Positions 25,042 to 34,174 of a DNA stretch of 64,000 bases are shown here, piece by piece. Under the pieces are notes generated by a model that was not told where the DNA came from, did not search any database, and saw only the letters and a list, made by a program, of their open reading frames with translations. The DNA lies in assembly GCF_035621355.1 (NCBI RefSeq), contig NZ_CP141769.1, positions 1,116,001-1,180,000 of the forward strand. The letters are read 5' to 3'. The position numbers were made by a program, and so were the translations under genes. The stretch's first letter is position 1. Each line of letters starts with the position of its first letter. This stretch comes from Thiobacillus sp. SCUT-2 (GTDB lineage Bacteria > Pseudomonadota > Gammaproteobacteria > Burkholderiales > Thiobacillaceae).

Positions 25042-25761
25042 GTGAAAGCGCGCGTCGTTCTGAAGGGGCTGGCGCTGATGCTGAGCCTGGCGCTGCTCGG
25101 CTATCTGTTCGAGAGCAGCGACCTCGGCAACAGCGTCAACGAGGCCTGGATCGACACCCGTGTGCGCGGCCACGGCGTCAGCGGCGCATTGCTGTTTCTC
25201 CTGATGGGCGGCCTGTTCACCGCCATCGGCCTGCCGCGCCAGATCATCGCCTTCCTCGGCGGCTATGCCTTCAACGTGGGGCTGGGCACGCTGGTGGGCG
25301 CGCTGGCGGCGCTGCTCGGCTGCATGCTCAGCTTCGGGTATGCGCGGCTGTTCGGCCAGGGCCTGCTGCGCGCGCGCCTGGGCGAACGTGCGGGGCGCTT
25401 CGACCGCTTCATCCAGAATCACCCGTTCTCGATGACCGTTCTCGTGCGGCTGCTGCCGGTCGGGAACAACCTGCTGACCAACCTCGCGGCGGGCATTTCC
25501 AGCATTCCCGCCGTGCGCTTCTTCGCCGGCACGCTGCTCGGCTATCTTCCGCAGACGCTGGTGTTCGCGCTGGTGGGCAGCGGCGCGCACATCGACCCGG
25601 CGCTGAAGCTCGCGCTCGCCATCGGGCTGTTCCTGGTGTCGGGCGCGCTCGGTGCCTATCTCTATCGCCGCTTCCGCCATGGCCAGAGCCTCGACGACCA
25701 GGTGGATGCCGCACTGGATGAAACAGGAGGCTCGCACGATGAATCCCGGTTCCCACGCTGA
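25042..25761 (+). CDS. TVP38/TMEM64 (DedA-like, VTT) family membrane protein
   Basis: A 239-aa integral membrane protein, GTG start. It has an N-terminal helix, the conserved GLPRQIIAFLGGYAFN and the re-entrant RLLPVGNNLLTNLAAG segment of the VTT domain. Family members are implicated in lipid scrambling and polyprenyl-phosphate recycling. Placed between a polyprenyl-phosphate sugar synthase and a PMT-like glycosyltransferase, a role in flipping the lipid-linked sugar or recycling the carrier is a fair inference. It overlaps the next gene by 23 bases. Confidence 0.8.
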   Translation: MKARVVLKGLALMLSLALLGYLFESSDLGNSVNEAWIDTRVRGHGVSGALLFLLMGGLFTAIGLPRQIIAFLGGYAFNVGLGTLVGALAALLGCMLSFGYARLFGQGLLRARLGERAGRFDRFIQNHPFSMTVLVRLLPVGNNLLTNLAAGISSIPAVRFFAGTLLGYLPQTLVFALVGSGAHIDPALKLALAIGLFLVSGALGAYLYRRFRHGQSLDDQVDAALDETGGSHDESRFPR

Positions 25762-27343
25762 CGGCTCGGGGCGGACCCGGCTGCTGGCAAGCCTCGCGCT
25801 GCTGGCGGGCCTGACCGCAGTGGCGCTGCTGACGCGGCCGCTGTCGCCGATCGACGAGACACGCTACGTCAGCGCGGCGTGGGAGATGTGGCTGCGCGGT
25901 GATTTCCTGGTCCCGTTCAAGAACGGCGCACCCTACAGCGACAAGCCGCCTTTCCTGTTCTGGATGTTCCAGATTGGCTGGGCTTTGTTCGGCGTCAACG
26001 AGTGGTGGCCGCGCCTGGTGCTGCCGCTGTTCTCCGCCGGCGGCCTGTTCCTGACCTATCGACTCGCGGCCCGTCTCTGGCCGCAGCATGGAGGGCTCGG
26101 CGGACAGGCGGCGCTGGTGCTCGTCAGCGCGCTGCTGTGGATCGTGTTCTCCACCTCGGTCATGTTCGACGTGATGCTCGCGTTCTGGGTGCTGCTCGGC
26201 CTGCAAGGCGTACTGACGGCGGCGGAGGGGAAGCGCAGCGGTTTCGTCGTGATGGGAGTGGCGATCGGGTTCGGCGTGCTGAGCAAGGGACCGGTCATCC
26301 TGCTGCATCTGCTGCCGGTCGTGGCGCTGGCACCCTGGTGGAATCCGGGCCTGCGCTGGGCGCGCTGGTTCGGCGGCACGCTGCTGGCGGTGCTGCTCGG
26401 TGCGTTGATCGCCCTGGCGTGGGCGCTGCCGGCGGGATTCTCGGGCGGCGAGGCGTACCGCAACGCGATTTTCTGGGGGCAGACGGCCAACCGCATGGTC
26501 GAGTCCTTTGCGCACCGGCGCCCGTTCTGGTGGTACGTGCCGCTGCTGCCGCTGCTGCTGTTCCCGTGGTTTGCCTGGCCCGCCTGGTGGAAGGCGCTCG
26601 TGCACCAGCGCCGCCGCGGCCTCGACCGCGGCGCCAGGTTTTGTCTGGCGTGGATGCTGCCGGTATTCGTCGCCTTCTGCTTCATCAGCGGCAAGCAGCC
26701 GCATTATCTGGTGCCGCTGTTCCCCGCCTTCGCGCTGCTGACGGCGCGCCTGCTCGCCGGGACGGCTAAGGCGCGGACGGGCCTTCCGGCCTTGCTGGCG
26801 GCAGCGCTGGGCGTGCTGCTGATCCTGGCCGCCGGCGGCCGGATTGCGGCGCTGCACGGCCAGGTCGTCGCGCTACCGCCGATGTGGCCGGGCGTGGTCC
26901 TGATTATTCTGGCGGTTCTGGTCTGGGCCGGCGGGCGGCGCGGCGTCGCACCGGTCCCGAGCCTGGCGCTGCTCGGTGCCGCGACGATGGCCCTCGTGCA
27001 GGTCGCCGCCATGCATTCGATCGAGCCGCGCTATGACGTCAAGCCGATGGCGCGGGCGATCAAGGCGCTGCAGGGCGAAGGGCGCGTGGTGGCCAGCATC
27101 GCGACCTACCATGCCCAGTATCAGTTTCTGGGAAGATTGACGGAACCGCTGGTGGAACTGAACCAGTCGAGCGCGCCTGCCTGGCTGGCGTCACATCCGC
27201 AAGCCTACGCGGTGGTGTACCTGCACGGCAACACGCCGACCGGCGCAATTCCCGCGCGCCACAAGCAGCCCTACCGCGGCGACATCGCCGTGCTGGTTGA
27301 TGCCCCTACGGCCGCCTCGCTGCTGGCCGAGGCCGCCATGTAA
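25739..27343 (+). CDS. ArnT/PMT-like membrane glycosyltransferase (GT83 type)
   Basis: A 534-aa multi-spanning protein. The first periplasmic loop carries the DETRY motif and YSDKPPFLFW of the ArnT/PMT family; many hydrophobic helices follow, then a periplasmic C-terminal region. Such enzymes transfer a sugar from undecaprenyl phosphate to lipid A or another acceptor. The ATG at 25739 has an AGGAGG site within the end of the upstream gene. The acceptor and sugar are not determined; no arnA/arnB is in the window. Confidence 0.85.
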   Translation: MNPGSHADGSGRTRLLASLALLAGLTAVALLTRPLSPIDETRYVSAAWEMWLRGDFLVPFKNGAPYSDKPPFLFWMFQIGWALFGVNEWWPRLVLPLFSAGGLFLTYRLAARLWPQHGGLGGQAALVLVSALLWIVFSTSVMFDVMLAFWVLLGLQGVLTAAEGKRSGFVVMGVAIGFGVLSKGPVILLHLLPVVALAPWWNPGLRWARWFGGTLLAVLLGALIALAWALPAGFSGGEAYRNAIFWGQTANRMVESFAHRRPFWWYVPLLPLLLFPWFAWPAWWKALVHQRRRGLDRGARFCLAWMLPVFVAFCFISGKQPHYLVPLFPAFALLTARLLAGTAKARTGLPALLAAALGVLLILAAGGRIAALHGQVVALPPMWPGVVLIILAVLVWAGGRRGVAPVPSLALLGAATMALVQVAAMHSIEPRYDVKPMARAIKALQGEGRVVASIATYHAQYQFLGRLTEPLVELNQSSAPAWLASHPQAYAVVYLHGNTPTGAIPARHKQPYRGDIAVLVDAPTAASLLAEAAM

Positions 27344-27362
27344 GCATGGCGGGACCGGAGGC

Positions 27363-27605
27363 TCAGGCCTCGGCGTCGCGCTGCGGCAGCACGACCTCGC
27401 GCGACGGCGAAATGGTCGAGATGGCGTGCTTGAAGATCATCTGGGCCGCCTGGTCCTGCCCCTTCAGCAGGACGACGAACTGGTCGAAGGATTCGATGCG
27501 CCCCATCAGCTTGATCCCGTTGACGAGGAAGACGGACACCGGAATGCGCTCCTTGCGCAGGGTGTTGAGGAAGACATCTTGCAGGTGATTGTATTCTTTG
27601 GCCAT
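27363..27605 (-). CDS. Hfq-like RNA chaperone (possible second Hfq)
   Basis: An 80-aa Sm-like protein: [34 protein letters not shown] and KHAIST are Hfq signatures. Differences from canonical Hfq are a two-residue insertion before the Sm2 strand (KGQDQAAQ) and FKHA in place of YKHA. There is no hflX or miaA next to it (miaA is at 46 kb), so it may be a paralog of the housekeeping Hfq. It ends 20 bases from the convergent glycosyltransferase gene. Confidence 0.85.
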   Translation of the reverse strand: MAKEYNHLQDVFLNTLRKERIPVSVFLVNGIKLMGRIESFDQFVVLLKGQDQAAQMIFKHAISTISPSREVVLPQRDAEA

Positions 27606-27628
27606 GTTCGGCTCCCTGTCAGGTGGAG

Positions 27629-27656
27629 ACGGGGCGAAGCCCCGTTTATATTATTA
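27629..27656. other. GC hairpin between ppiC-like gene and hfq-like gene
   Basis: ACGGGGC (27629-27635) pairs with GCCCCGT (27639-27645) with a GAA loop; the plus-strand side is followed by TTTATATTATT. Both flanking genes are on the minus strand, in which direction there is no U-run, so this is more likely an RNA processing or stability hairpin than a terminator for them. Confidence 0.5.
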
Positions 27657-27661
27657 GCGGA

Positions 27662-28495
27662 TTACTCGATTTTTGCACCGGCGCGCACCGCCTGGATCGC
27701 ATCGCGCACGCGCTCCTGCTGCAGCTGCTTGACGATGTCGCCGCGTACGGCGTCGAGCGGCGGGAACGTGGGCATCCGGGTGTCGTCGAGCCGGATGATG
27801 TGATAGCCGAACTGGGTCTTCACCGGCGTCTGGGTCATGCCGCCCTTCTTGAGCCCAGCCAATGCCTCGGAGAACTCCGGCACGAAAGCACGGCGGTCGG
27901 ACCAGTCAAGCGCGCCGCCGTTCTTGGCCGAGCCGGGGTCCTGCGAGTATTTCTTCGCCAGATCCTCGAACTTCGCCTTCTTCTTGTCGATCTCGGCGAT
28001 GAGCTTCTTCGCCTCGGCCTCGCTCTTCACCAGGATGTGATGGGCGCGGTACTCGGGCTCCATCGGCTGGGCCTTGGCCTTGTCGTACGTCGCCTGGATG
28101 TCGGCGTCGGTCACCGGGTGGGACTTGATGTAGTCCTCCAGATAGGCCTTCGCCAGCTGATCCTTGCGGCGGATGTCGAGGGCGGCCGCGAGGGTGGGGT
28201 CCTTGTCGAGACCCTTGTCGAGTGCGGCGCGCGACAGCAGCTCCAGGTTGATCAGGGACTCGCGTATCCGTGCGTCCAGCTGCGGGCTGTCGGGCTGGCC
28301 TGCGGCCATCTCGCTCTTGACCATTTGCCCGTAAATGGCGGGAATGGGCGTGCCGTTGACCACGGCCAGGGGCTTGCTGGCGTCGGCGGCCGGCGTCGCC
28401 GCCTTGGGCGCCGGCGCGGCAGGAGCGGGCGTTTGCGCCTGCGCCAGGGGGGCGAGCGCCAGCAGGATCAGGGCGGGGAGGCGTGCAACGCGCAT
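27662..28495 (-). CDS. Parvulin-type peptidyl-prolyl isomerase, exported
   Basis: A 277-aa protein with a Sec signal peptide (VARLPALILLALAPLAQAQ) and an Ala/Pro linker, a SurA-N-like helical region and one parvulin domain (EYRAHHILVKSEAEAKKLI, FGYHIIRLDD). It is expected to assist folding of periplasmic or outer-membrane proteins. It sits between bolA and the hfq-like gene on the same strand. Confidence 0.9.
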   Translation of the reverse strand: MRVARLPALILLALAPLAQAQTPAPAAPAPKAATPAADASKPLAVVNGTPIPAIYGQMVKSEMAAGQPDSPQLDARIRESLINLELLSRAALDKGLDKDPTLAAALDIRRKDQLAKAYLEDYIKSHPVTDADIQATYDKAKAQPMEPEYRAHHILVKSEAEAKKLIAEIDKKKAKFEDLAKKYSQDPGSAKNGGALDWSDRRAFVPEFSEALAGLKKGGMTQTPVKTQFGYHIIRLDDTRMPTFPPLDAVRGDIVKQLQQERVRDAIQAVRAGAKIE

Positions 28496-28506
28496 TCGGT
28501 TTCCTT

Positions 28507-28770
28507 TCAGAGTTCTTCCGGGGTCAGGGCAGTGATCGACAACGCATGGATCTCACGTTGCATGAGCTCGCCCATCGCCTCGTAGACGAGACGGTGGCGG
28601 GCAAGCGTGGAAAGATTGCGGAACCTGGGCGACACCAGCGTCAGCCGGAAATGTCCACCGCCGGATGCGGCACCGGCGTGTCCCTTGTGCTGGGCGCTTT
28701 CGTCTTCCAGCGTGTAGCTTTCGGGCTCCAGCGCGGCGAGGCGCTGGCGGATCAGGTCGGCGGTGCTCAT
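28507..28770 (-). CDS. BolA-family protein
   Basis: An 87-aa BolA domain ([40 protein letters not shown]). BolA proteins partner with monothiol glutaredoxins in Fe-S trafficking. Its ATG overlaps the stop of the YciI-like gene, and it precedes the parvulin gene by 11 bases. The His in IHAL is a likely cluster ligand. Confidence 0.9.
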   Translation of the reverse strand: MSTADLIRQRLAALEPESYTLEDESAQHKGHAGAASGGGHFRLTLVSPRFRNLSTLARHRLVYEAMGELMQREIHALSITALTPEEL

Positions 28771-29069
28771 GCGGGCAGGGTCTTATTGAAGGGCTTGACG
28801 CTGACGCTGCCGTACACGCCGGCCGCCACGTAGGGATCGGCCTCGGCCCACGACTGTGCATCGGCAAGCGAGTCGAATTCGGCGACGATCAGGCTGCCGG
28901 AGAAGCCCGCCGGCCCGGGGTCGCTGCTGTCGATGGCGGGAAACGGTCCGGCCAGCAGAAGCCGCCCGCCGGCCTGCAGCGCCTGCAGGCGTTCGACGTG
29001 GGCGGGGCGGGCGGCAAGTCGCCGGTCGAGGCTGTCGGGCACATCCTGGCCGACGATCGCGTAGAACAT
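28767..29069 (-). CDS. yciI: YciI-like protein
   Basis: A 100-aa ferredoxin-like fold protein of the YciI/YCII family ([37 protein letters not shown]-like segments). The conserved His in RPAHVE is the usual active-site residue. Its function is not established. ATG 29069 overlaps the TAA of yciB; the same yciB-yciI neighbourhood occurs in many proteobacteria. Confidence 0.85.
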   Translation of the reverse strand: MFYAIVGQDVPDSLDRRLAARPAHVERLQALQAGGRLLLAGPFPAIDSSDPGPAGFSGSLIVAEFDSLADAQSWAEADPYVAAGVYGSVSVKPFNKTLPA

Positions 29070-29686
29070 TATTGCTTTTCTTCCTTGTCCAAGTATTTGG
29101 TGAGCATCATGCTCTGGCCAATCACAAAAACCAGCATCAGGCCCAGGCTGCCGAACAGCTTGAAGTCCACCCAGGTGTCGGTCGAGAAGTTGAAGGCGAC
29201 AACGAGATTTGCAACCCCCATGAAGGCAAAAAATCCGCCCCAGCTCGCGTTCAACCGACTCCATGCGACCTCGGGAAGTTCCATCTGCGTGTTCATCAGG
29301 CCCTTGATGACGTTGCGGCCGACGGCGGCGGAGCCAAGGATGATCGCGGCGAAGATCCAGTACAGCACCGTCGGCTTCCACTTGATGAAGGTTTCGTCGT
29401 GCAGCCAGAGCGTGGCGCCGCCGAACAGCACGATGAGGCCGAGGCTGACCCACATCATGGTTTCGATCGCCTGCCCGCGCAGCTTCACCCAGACGATCTG
29501 CCCGACGCTGGCGACGATGGCGACCAGCGTCGCGAGGTAGATCCCCGGCTTCTCGCCCACCCCGACCGGTTGCGGCAGACCGAGCCCGGCCATGAACGCG
29601 CGCGTCGCTTCGGCGTTGGCGTCGCCGATCTTGTAGGCGATGAAGAAGACGATGATCGGAAAGAGATCGAACAGCAGTTTTTTCAT
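29069..29686 (-). CDS. yciB: Septation protein YciB (IspZ) family
   Basis: A 205-aa inner-membrane protein with five or six helices; N-terminus [19 protein letters not shown] and internal [10 protein letters not shown] and [12 protein letters not shown] are characteristic. It is linked to cell-envelope synthesis and septation. ATG 29686 gives the standard start; the frame continues 12 codons upstream without support. Confidence 0.92.
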   Translation of the reverse strand: MKKLLFDLFPIIVFFIAYKIGDANAEATRAFMAGLGLPQPVGVGEKPGIYLATLVAIVASVGQIVWVKLRGQAIETMMWVSLGLIVLFGGATLWLHDETFIKWKPTVLYWIFAAIILGSAAVGRNVIKGLMNTQMELPEVAWSRLNASWGGFFAFMGVANLVVAFNFSTDTWVDFKLFGSLGLMLVFVIGQSMMLTKYLDKEEKQ

Positions 29687-29793
29687 TAGGGTTCGGCACG
29701 CAACCGACCGTAATTCAAGCAATTTCTTATTTTGCTATGATTCCCCCTCCTGGCCAAGCGCTTTTGGCGCTGGTCGCCCGACCCCGATCATCG

Positions 29794-30657
29794 ATGCTCA
29801 ATATCGATCTGCATTGCCATTCCAACGTCTCTGATGGTGTGTTGCCGCCGGCCGAAGTGGTCCTGCGCGCCGCGGCCAACGGCGTCCATGCGCTTGCCCT
29901 GACGGACCACGACGATGTCGGCGGCATTGCGGCCGCACAGGCGACGGCGGACCGCGTCGGGGTGACACTGATCCCCGGCGTCGAGGTTTCCGTGACATGG
30001 AGCGGGCATACGGTGCACATCGTCGGCCTGCGCATCGACCCGTCGCATCCGGCGCTCGCCGACGGCCTCGGCGAGATTCGTCGCGGCCGCATGGCGCGTG
30101 CCCGGCGCATGGCCGACGACCTGGCGCAGGCCGGCATCGCGGGCGCCTACGAGGGCGCCTATGCGTATGCCGTGAACAAGCAGATGGTGGGGCGCACCCA
30201 CTTCGCGCGCTGGCTGGTGGCGCAGGGACACGCGCCCGACGTGCGCAGCGCGTTTCGCCGCTTTCTCACGCGCGGCAACCCCGGCTACGTCGAGCACCAG
30301 TGGACCACGCTGGAAAACGCCGTCGACTGGATCCGGGCGAGCGGGGGCGTCGCGGTGATCGCCCATCCCGGGCGCTACCCGCTCGACGCGTGTTCCCTGC
30401 ATCGCCTGCTGGATGCGTTCCGCGCCGCCGGTGGCGAAGGCATCGAGGTCATCACCGGCAGCCACCATCCCTCCGAGTTCGGCAAGTTTGCCGACCTGGC
30501 GCGCGCATTCGGCCTCAAGGCCTCGCGCGGGGCCGATTTCCACGCACCGGGCGAGGGCGTCGACATCGGACGCCTGCCCGCGCTGCCGCATTACTGCAAG
30601 CCGGTCTGGCAAGGATGGCCGGAACTCGAAGCACACCTTTCCCTTTCCCCGACCTGA
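29794..30657 (+). CDS. yciV: PHP-domain 3',5'-nucleoside bisphosphate phosphatase (RNase AM type)
   Basis: A 287-aa PHP phosphoesterase with metal ligands in DLHCHSNVSDG, DHDD, IPGVEVS, AHPGRYP, ITGSHHPSE and GADFHAPG. E. coli YciV (RNase AM) dephosphorylates 3',5'-bisphosphonucleotides and trims RNA 5' ends. ATG 29794 is chosen because it yields the family N-terminus; the frame extends to 29737. yciV-yciO are adjacent as in E. coli. Confidence 0.9.
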   Translation: MLNIDLHCHSNVSDGVLPPAEVVLRAAANGVHALALTDHDDVGGIAAAQATADRVGVTLIPGVEVSVTWSGHTVHIVGLRIDPSHPALADGLGEIRRGRMARARRMADDLAQAGIAGAYEGAYAYAVNKQMVGRTHFARWLVAQGHAPDVRSAFRRFLTRGNPGYVEHQWTTLENAVDWIRASGGVAVIAHPGRYPLDACSLHRLLDAFRAAGGEGIEVITGSHHPSEFGKFADLARAFGLKASRGADFHAPGEGVDIGRLPALPHYCKPVWQGWPELEAHLSLSPT

Positions 30658-30663
30658 CGATTC

Positions 30664-31287
30664 ATGGCGCAATTCTTCAACATTCATGCCGACACGCCGC
30701 AGCCCCGCCTGATCCAGCAGGCGGTCGAGATCCTACGGCGCGGGGGCGTGATCGTCTATCCGACCGATTCCTGCTACGCACTGGGCTGCCATATCGGCGA
30801 CAAGGAGGCCGCGATGCGGCTCTTGTCGGTGCGTGGCCTCGACACCGGCCACGATCTCACGCTGGTCTGCCGCGACTTGTCGGAGCTGGGGCGCTATGCG
30901 CAGGTCGACAACGCGCAGTTCCGCTTTCTCAAGGCGCATACGCCGGGCGCCTATACGTTCATCCTGCGCGGAACCCGCGAGGTGCCGAAGCGCCTGCTGC
31001 ACAAGAAGCACGACACCATCGGCCTCAGGGTGCCCGACCACGCGATCGTGCAGGCGCTGCTGGCGGAGCTGGGCGAACCCATCCTGTCGTCGACGCTGCT
31101 CCTTTATGGCGAGGACGTGCCGCTCACCGAGCCGTGGGAGATCCGCGAACGCCTCGAACACCGGGTCGATCTGGTCATCGACGGCGGCGCCTGCGGGCTC
31201 ACGCCGACCACGGTGGTCGACCTCACCACCGACACCCCCGCCGTGCTGCGCTACGGCAAGGGCGACACCGCCGACTTCGAGGGCTGA
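30664..31287 (+). CDS. yciO: YciO/Sua5 (TsaC-like) family protein
   Basis: A 207-aa YrdC-fold protein (GGVIVYPTDSCYALGC, KR..RGLDTGHDLTLVC, HTPGAYTFILRG). YciO is related to threonylcarbamoyl-AMP synthase but in E. coli has weak or different activity; tRNA t6A formation may be done by another paralog. It follows yciV by 6 bases and precedes the M50 protease by 5. Confidence 0.88.
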   Translation: MAQFFNIHADTPQPRLIQQAVEILRRGGVIVYPTDSCYALGCHIGDKEAAMRLLSVRGLDTGHDLTLVCRDLSELGRYAQVDNAQFRFLKAHTPGAYTFILRGTREVPKRLLHKKHDTIGLRVPDHAIVQALLAELGEPILSSTLLLYGEDVPLTEPWEIRERLEHRVDLVIDGGACGLTPTTVVDLTTDTPAVLRYGKGDTADFEG

Positions 31288-31292
31288 CGCGC

Positions 31293-31997
31293 ATGGAACT
31301 CACGCTGATCCAGAAGATTGCGGTGTTCGCCCTGCCGGTGATCTTCGCGATCACGCTGCACGAGGCAGCGCATGGCTATGTCGCGCGCTACTTCGGCGAC
31401 ATGACGGCGGCGGCCGCCGGCCGCATCTCGGCCAACCCGCTCAAGCACATCGATCCAGTCGGCACCATTCTCGTGCCGCTGGTGATCCTGCTGACCAGCA
31501 AGCTGCTTGGCGGCGGCGCGATCCTGTTCGGCTGGGCCAAGCCGGTGCCGGTCAATTTCGGCCGCCTGCGGCGTCCCAAGCAGGACATGCTGTGGGTGGC
31601 GGCGGCCGGCCCCGGCGTGAACCTCGTCATGGCGGTGTTCTGGGCGCTGATGATCCAGCTCGGCCATGCCCTCGGCAGCGGCTTCGCCAGCGCGCCGCTG
31701 ATGCTGATGGGCGCCGCCGGCGTGTTCATCAACGTCATCCTGATGGCGCTGAACCTGATTCCGTTGCCGCCGCTCGACGGCGGGCGCATCGCCGTGAGCC
31801 TGCTGCCGGTGAAGCAGGCGATGCAGTTCGCGCGGCTGGAACCCTACGGCCTGTTCATCCTGCTCGGCCTCATGTTCACCGGCATCCTCGGCATCATCCT
31901 GTGGCCGCTGATCAGCCTGTTCATCGGCTTGACCGCGCTCCTCACCGGCCTCGAGCCGGCCCAGCTGGTCGGCCTGATCCAGCTCGTGCTGTCCTGA
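31293..31997 (+). CDS. Site-2 protease family (M50) membrane metalloprotease
   Basis: A 234-aa polytopic membrane protein with the zinc motif HEAAH near residue 23 and the second ligand region NLIPLPPLDGGR. It has no PDZ or CBS domain, so it is the minimal M50 type often found between yciO and trpS. The substrate is unknown. Confidence 0.88.
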   Translation: MELTLIQKIAVFALPVIFAITLHEAAHGYVARYFGDMTAAAAGRISANPLKHIDPVGTILVPLVILLTSKLLGGGAILFGWAKPVPVNFGRLRRPKQDMLWVAAAGPGVNLVMAVFWALMIQLGHALGSGFASAPLMLMGAAGVFINVILMALNLIPLPPLDGGRIAVSLLPVKQAMQFARLEPYGLFILLGLMFTGILGIILWPLISLFIGLTALLTGLEPAQLVGLIQLVLS

Positions 31998-32005
31998 CCG
32001 CTACC

Positions 32006-32054
32006 GCTCACCGCTTACCACTTACTACTTACTACTCGCCACTCACCACTCGCC
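32006..32054 (+). repeat. Seven tandem heptamers directly upstream of trpS
   Basis: Seven 7-bp units run GCTCACC, GCTTACC, ACTTACT, ACTTACT, ACTCGCC, ACTCACC, ACTCGCC, ending 4 bases before the trpS ATG. They share the pattern RCTYRCY. They occupy the place of the ribosome site. Related arrays precede dnaJ and rarA in the same orientation. Confidence 0.85.
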
Positions 32055-32058
32055 CGAC

Positions 32059-33264
32059 ATGTATTCCGACCGCGTTCTTTCCGGCATGCGCCCCACCGGC
32101 CGCCTCCACCTCGGCCACTACCACGGCGTCCTGAAAAACTGGCTGCGCCTGCAGAACGAGTACCAGTGCCTGTTCTTCGTAGCCGACTGGCACGCGCTGA
32201 CCACGCACTACGACACACCGCAGGTCATCGACGCCAACGTGCGCGACATGACGGTCGACTGGCTGGCCGCAGGCGTCGATCCGGCGCAGGCGACGCTGTT
32301 CGTGCAGTCGCGCGTGATCGAGCACGCCGAACTCCATCTGCTGCTGTCGATGATGACCCCGCTGGGCTGGCTGGAGCGCGTGCCCACCTACAAGGACCAG
32401 CAGGAGAAGCTGGCCAGCAAGGATCTCTCGACCTACGGCTTCCTCGGCTATCCGCTGCTGATGAGCGCCGACATCCTGATCTATCGGGCGAACCGCGTGC
32501 CGGTCGGCGAGGACCAGATTCCGCACGTCGAGTTCACCCGCGAACTCGCGCGTCGCTTCAACCACATGTATGGCCGCGAGCCGGATTTCGAGGAGAAGGC
32601 GCGCGCGGCGGCGAAGAAGCTCGGCTCGAAGAAGGCCCGCCTGTACGAGGAATGCCGCACCGCGTATCAGGAAAAGGGCGACGACGAGGCGCTGGAGTCG
32701 GCGAAGGCCCTGCTGAACGACGCGCAGAACCTGTCGATGAACGACCGCGAGCGCCTGTTCGGCTATCTCGAAGGCTCCGGCAAGATGATCCTCGTCGAGC
32801 CCGAGGCGCTGCTTACCGAGGCATCGAGGATGCCGGGCCTGGACGGGCAGAAGATGTCGAAGTCCTACGGCAACACCATCGCCCTGCGCGAAGATCCGGA
32901 GACGGTGACGAAGCAGATCCGCACCATGCCGACCGACCCGGCGCGCGTGCGCCGCACCGATCCGGGCAATCCGGCCAACTGCCCCGTCTGGCAGTTCCAC
33001 CTCGTGTATTCGGACGACGGCGTGCGGCAGTGGGTCACCACGGGCTGCACCAGCGCCGGCATCGGCTGCCTGGAGTGCAAGCAACCCGTGATCGACGCGG
33101 TTCTGGCCGAGCTCGCGCCGATCCGCGAGCGTGCGCAGTACTACGAGGAGCACCCCGACCAGGTCCGCAACATCCTCGCGGACGGCTGCGAAAAGGCGCA
33201 GGAGCTGGCGCGCGACACCATGCGCGATGTGCGCGAGGCGATGGGGCTTACCTTCAGCTACTGA
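32059..33264 (+). CDS. trpS: Tryptophanyl-tRNA synthetase
   Basis: A 401-aa class I synthetase with HIGH-like HLGHYHG and KMSKSYGN. It is about 60 residues longer than E. coli TrpRS, the extra length being a Lys/Ala-rich stretch (residues about 175-235) and the C-terminus; this longer form occurs in other betaproteobacteria. The usual SD is missing because heptamer repeats run to the start codon. Cys residues near the C-terminus (GCTSAGIGCLECK) might bind a metal. Confidence 0.95.
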   Translation: MYSDRVLSGMRPTGRLHLGHYHGVLKNWLRLQNEYQCLFFVADWHALTTHYDTPQVIDANVRDMTVDWLAAGVDPAQATLFVQSRVIEHAELHLLLSMMTPLGWLERVPTYKDQQEKLASKDLSTYGFLGYPLLMSADILIYRANRVPVGEDQIPHVEFTRELARRFNHMYGREPDFEEKARAAAKKLGSKKARLYEECRTAYQEKGDDEALESAKALLNDAQNLSMNDRERLFGYLEGSGKMILVEPEALLTEASRMPGLDGQKMSKSYGNTIALREDPETVTKQIRTMPTDPARVRRTDPGNPANCPVWQFHLVYSDDGVRQWVTTGCTSAGIGCLECKQPVIDAVLAELAPIRERAQYYEEHPDQVRNILADGCEKAQELARDTMRDVREAMGLTFSY

Positions 33265-33436
33265 GCGCCGCAAAGGCGCTCGACGCGCCCGCGCGGCGCC
33301 CGGGCGGCGGGGACGAATCTGTCCTATAAAAACAGTGCCGTCAGCATGTGACTTGCCGCCGTGCCGGCGGCGGGTGCAATGCCAGCCGGCATGCCGCCCG
33401 GGTTTTTGGCACCCACATGTCATGGAGGAACGCGCA

Positions 33437-33772
33437 ATGAGCACTCAACCTGCGTCCGGCGAACCCGTCGCGCCCGAGGTGACCAAGGAGCAGCTGATCG
33501 CCGATTTCAAGACCGTGGTGGCGGATGCCGAGGCGCTGCTCAAGGCCACGGCGAATCAGGGCGGCGACGCCGTTGCATCGATCCGCGCACGCGCAGAGGC
33601 CTCGCTGGCCCGCGCCAAGGCGCAGATGGCCGACGCCGAAGCGGCGCTGGTGGCCCGCGCCAAGGCCGCCGCGAAGGCCACGGATGCCTATGTCCACGAG
33701 AATCCCTGGAAGTCGATCGGGATATCGGCCGGGCTCGGGCTGCTGATCGGCTTCCTCATGGGGCGCCGCTAG
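33437..33772 (+). CDS. YqjD/ElaB-type DUF883 protein
   Basis: A 111-aa protein: long Ala/Lys-rich helix followed by VHENPWKSIGISAGLGLLIGFLMGRR, the C-terminal tail anchor of the ElaB/YqjD/YgaM family, which bind ribosomes at the inner membrane in stationary phase (E. coli). GGAGGAA precedes ATG 33437 by 6 bases. It heads a three-gene yqjD-yqjE-yqjK-like set. Confidence 0.88.
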   Translation: MSTQPASGEPVAPEVTKEQLIADFKTVVADAEALLKATANQGGDAVASIRARAEASLARAKAQMADAEAALVARAKAAAKATDAYVHENPWKSIGISAGLGLLIGFLMGRR

Positions 33773-33781
33773 CCCGTCGCC

Positions 33782-34174
33782 ATGGGCGAGCCGGCGCCCG
33801 GTGGGGGCATGGGGCTGTTCGAATCGCTGAAGACCTTCGCGGGCAGCCTCGTCGCGATCGCGCATACCCGCCTCGACCTGCTTGCGAACGACCTCGAAGA
33901 GGAGCGGGACTGGCTGCTGTCGGTGCTGGGGCTGCTGCTGCTTGCCGCGTTCTGCCTGGGCCTGGGGCTCTTGCTGCTGGTGCTCCTGCTGGTCGTCGCA
34001 TTCTGGGAAAGCCACCGCCTGCTGGTGCTGGCAGGCCTCGCCGCGCTGTTTCTCGGCAGCGGTGCGGCGGCGGTCGGCTGGGCGCGCCACAAGCTCCGGA
34101 CCAAGCCCAGGCTGTTCGCGGCGAGCCTCGGCGAGTTGTCGAAGGACCGCGAGCGATTGATGGGCCGATCATGA
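33782..34174 (+). CDS. YqjE-like membrane protein (phage holin-like superfamily III)
   Basis: A 130-aa protein with two adjacent hydrophobic segments (VLGLLLLAAFCLGLGLLL and following) and GLFESLKTFAGSLVAIAHTRLDLLANDLEEE, the YqjE signature. ATG 33809 with a GGTGGGGG site is an alternative start. It lies 9 bases after the DUF883 gene. Confidence 0.85.
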   Translation: MGEPAPGGGMGLFESLKTFAGSLVAIAHTRLDLLANDLEEERDWLLSVLGLLLLAAFCLGLGLLLLVLLLVVAFWESHRLLVLAGLAALFLGSGAAAVGWARHKLRTKPRLFAASLGELSKDRERLMGRS

